NCBI GenBank assembly: GCA_021819635.1
Contig: JAKAQQ010000024.1
Location: 1-8,374, forward strand
Direction of reading: 5' to 3'
Source of the DNA: Pseudomonadota bacterium
Lineage (GTDB): Bacteria; Pseudomonadota; Gammaproteobacteria; JAKAQQ01
DNA: 8,374 bases
The position numbers were made by a program, and so were the translations under genes. Under the pieces are notes generated by a model, which did no database searches, was not told where the DNA came from, and was given only the letters and a program-made list of their open reading frames with translations. Shown in pieces: positions 6,688 through 8,374 of this stretch (the stretch's first letter is position 1; each line of letters begins with the position of its first letter).

Positions 6688-8374
6688 TCAGCCCGTTCCC
6701 GACTCCGCCCGGCTGTTGTCTTCCGTGGTCCGGCCCGTGCCGGCCTCGAAGTGGATGTAGCGCTCGCCCCTCGACCAGGAAGCGGCGGCGGCGACGAGAC
6801 AGACGACGGCCCCAAAGAGAAAGGCGGCGAGAAGCCCCTCGTGGAAGGGGCGGGCGATGAGGCGGGGGAAGAAGCTTCGGGCGAGAAGCGTTCGGCGCGC
6901 GCCGGCGGGCAGGGCCGCCAGGATTCGCGGCCCGAGGAGTGTGCGGATGGGATTGACCCCGAGGAACGCGGAGAACAGCACCGAGACCGGGGGCAGCCGG
7001 CCGATACGGGCGGCCGCGGCCGCCGGGACACCGTGGTGCAGGAGGCTCCGCGTGAGGGTGGTTTTGAGGGTGCCGGAGAGCCCGGCGATGACGAGGCTGA
7101 AGAAGATCCCGATCGAGAGGACCTGGGCCGCGTTCTGGAACGTGGCGTTCATGCCGCCGCCGGCGCCCCGTTCCGCGGGCGGAAGACTGTTCATGACCGC
7201 GGCCCGGTTGGGGGCGGCGAACGCGCCCATGGCGAGACCGCTGAAAAAGAGGATGAGGGCGAAGTCCGTGTAGCGGAAATTAATCGGGAGGAGGAGGAGG
7301 GCGACGAAGGAGAGGCTCGTGGCGATCATTCCTCCGGTGGCGAAAAGCCGCGCCCCGTGCCGGTCGGAGAGCCGTCCGGCGAGCGGACCGGAGAGGAGGA
7401 ACCCCCCGGTCAGGGGCAGGATGAGGATGCCGGCCCAGAGCGGGGTCGACGCGTAGGCGTAGCCGTGCCGGGGGAGCCAGAGTCCCTGCAGCCAGATCAC
7501 GAGCATGAACATGAGTCCGCCGCGGCCGATCGAGGCGAGGAACGTCGAGAGTGTCCCGTACGCGAAGGCCCGGATGCGGAAAAGCGCCAGCCGGAACATC
7601 GGGTGGCGGACGCGGGTTTCGTGGATCCCGAAGAGGATGAGAGCCGCGGTGCCCGTTCCGAGCAGGGCGAGAACGGGGCCGCTCGTCCAGCCCATCGGCC
7701 GCCCGCCCGCCGGCTCGATCCCGGCGGTGATTCCGAGCATCACGAGCACGAGGCCGACGGCAAAGCTCAGGTTCCCGATCCAGTCGATGGGCGCCGGTTG
7801 ACGCGGGGCGAGTTCGTGGAGCTTGCGGTACGACCAGACGGTGCCGAAGAGGGCAAAGGGCACGGGAACGAGAAAGACGAGCCGCCAGTCAACAGAGGCC
7901 AGGACGCCTCCGAGGACGAGGCCGATGAACGAGCCGCTGATGCCGGCGACGTTGTTGATCCCGAGGGCAAGCCCGCGCTCGTGCGGCGGGAAGGCGTCGG
8001 TGAGGATCGCCGAGGAGTTGGCCATGAGAAACGCGGCCCCGAGCCCTTGCACGATGCGCCCGACGATGAGCCAGAGGGCCCCGGCTTGCCCGACGAAGGG
8101 GTCGACGGCGAGAACAAGCGAGGCCACGGTGAAGACGAGAAAGCCGAGGTTGTACATGCGCACCCGGCCGTGGATATCACCGAGGCGCCCGAGGCCCACG
8201 ACCAGGACGCTGCTCACGATGAGGAAACCCAGGATCATCCAGAGGAGATAGAAAGAGTTGCCCGGGCTCAAGGGGTTGAGGCGGATACCCCGGAAGATGG
8301 CCGGAAGCGCGATGAGCATGATCGAGGAGTCGATCGTGGCGAGGAGAACCGCGATCGTCGTGTTCGAAAGAGCC
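6688..8374 (-). CDS. MFS transporter, DHA2 (EmrB/QacA-like, 14-TM), 5' end outside window
   Basis: An inner-membrane proton-driven exporter of the drug:H+ antiporter-2 type, substrate unknown. The frame is open to the right edge, where it reads TTIAVLLATIDSSIMLIALP; this is TM1 with the family's characteristic Asp, so Met at 8317-8319 is internal and the true start lies beyond 8374. Numbering from that Met: motif A GRLGDIHGR (44-52), motif B-like GRIVQGLGAAFLMANSSAIL (87-106), and a motif C-like GLVLGG (133-138) where the usual Pro is Leu. Many hydrophobic helices follow, then a long loop and a final TM (GLLAAFLFGAVVCLVAAAA) before a polar tail, as expected for 14-TM members. Some related DHA2 subgroups may normally lack the motif C Pro. 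Leucine is mostly CTC (about 16 CTC to 2 CTG in the first 120 codons after that Met, hand count), unlike the GGDEF gene. No partner membrane-fusion or regulator gene is visible. Confidence 0.92.
   Translation of the reverse strand, partial: ALSNTTIAVLLATIDSSIMLIALPAIFRGIRLNPLSPGNSFYLLWMILGFLIVSSVLVVGLGRLGDIHGRVRMYNLGFLVFTVASLVLAVDPFVGQAGALWLIVGRIVQGLGAAFLMANSSAILTDAFPPHERGLALGINNVAGISGSFIGLVLGGVLASVDWRLVFLVPVPFALFGTVWSYRKLHELAPRQPAPIDWIGNLSFAVGLVLVMLGITAGIEPAGGRPMGWTSGPVLALLGTGTAALILFGIHETRVRHPMFRLALFRIRAFAYGTLSTFLASIGRGGLMFMLVIWLQGLWLPRHGYAYASTPLWAGILILPLTGGFLLSGPLAGRLSDRHGARLFATGGMIATSLSFVALLLLPINFRYTDFALILFFSGLAMGAFAAPNRAAVMNSLPPAERGAGGGMNATFQNAAQVLSIGIFFSLVIAGLSGTLKTTLTRSLLHHGVPAAAAARIGRLPPVSVLFSAFLGVNPIRTLLGPRILAALPAGARRTLLARSFFPRLIARPFHEGLLAAFLFGAVVCLVAAAASWSRGERYIHFEAGTGRTTEDNSRAESGTG

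Noticed and set aside
1..8374. CRISPR array, tRNA or rRNA genes, toxin-antitoxin or defence genes
   Set aside because: I looked for regularly spaced repeats, tRNA arms and characteristic proteins and found none.

Overview
The window is about 8.4 kb of GC-rich bacterial DNA. Gene content (a propionyl-CoA synthetase of the PrpE type, a GAF-GGDEF protein, a PAS/HD-GYP protein and an IS630-type element) suggests a proteobacterium, most likely a gammaproteobacterium. This is inference from family resemblance, and I cannot name a species.

Layout. (1) Bases 13 to about 1039 hold an IS630-family transposase gene that is broken by two compensating frameshifts and whose first catalytic Asp is replaced by Glu. 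(2) Immediately downstream, bases 1077-2321 (+) encode a cytoplasmic GAF-GGDEF protein with an SGDEF signature and an intact RxxD inhibitory site. Its short N-terminus, next to the IS end, raises the possibility that the gene was 5'-trimmed. (3) Bases 2441-4378 (-) encode a PrpE-type propionyl-CoA synthetase, convergent with the GGDEF gene; a six-residue insertion sits in its A8 hinge motif. (4) Bases 4379-5579 (1.2 kb) hold no gene I can recognise. The first part is visibly less GC-rich and includes a possible prpE promoter/leader and one weak small ORF; the second part is GC-rich with only uninterpretable overlapping ORFs. (5) Bases 5580-6563 (+) encode a PAS/HD-GYP c-di-GMP phosphodiesterase with all the expected metal ligands, preceded by a plausible sigma70-like promoter and a strong Shine-Dalgarno in front of a TTG start. 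(6) Bases 6688-8374 (-) encode a DHA2-type 14-TM MFS drug/proton antiporter that runs off the right edge; its leucine codon choice (mostly CTC) differs from the GGDEF gene, a hint of separate origin.

How the genes may work together. The GGDEF and HD-GYP proteins would make and degrade c-di-GMP and flank a propionate-activating enzyme, but each gene appears to be its own transcription unit, so a functional link is only a hypothesis. I did not find a clearly novel system. The most checkable oddities are the A8 hinge insertion in PrpE, the decayed transposase abutting the GGDEF gene, and the unexplained 1.2 kb region.
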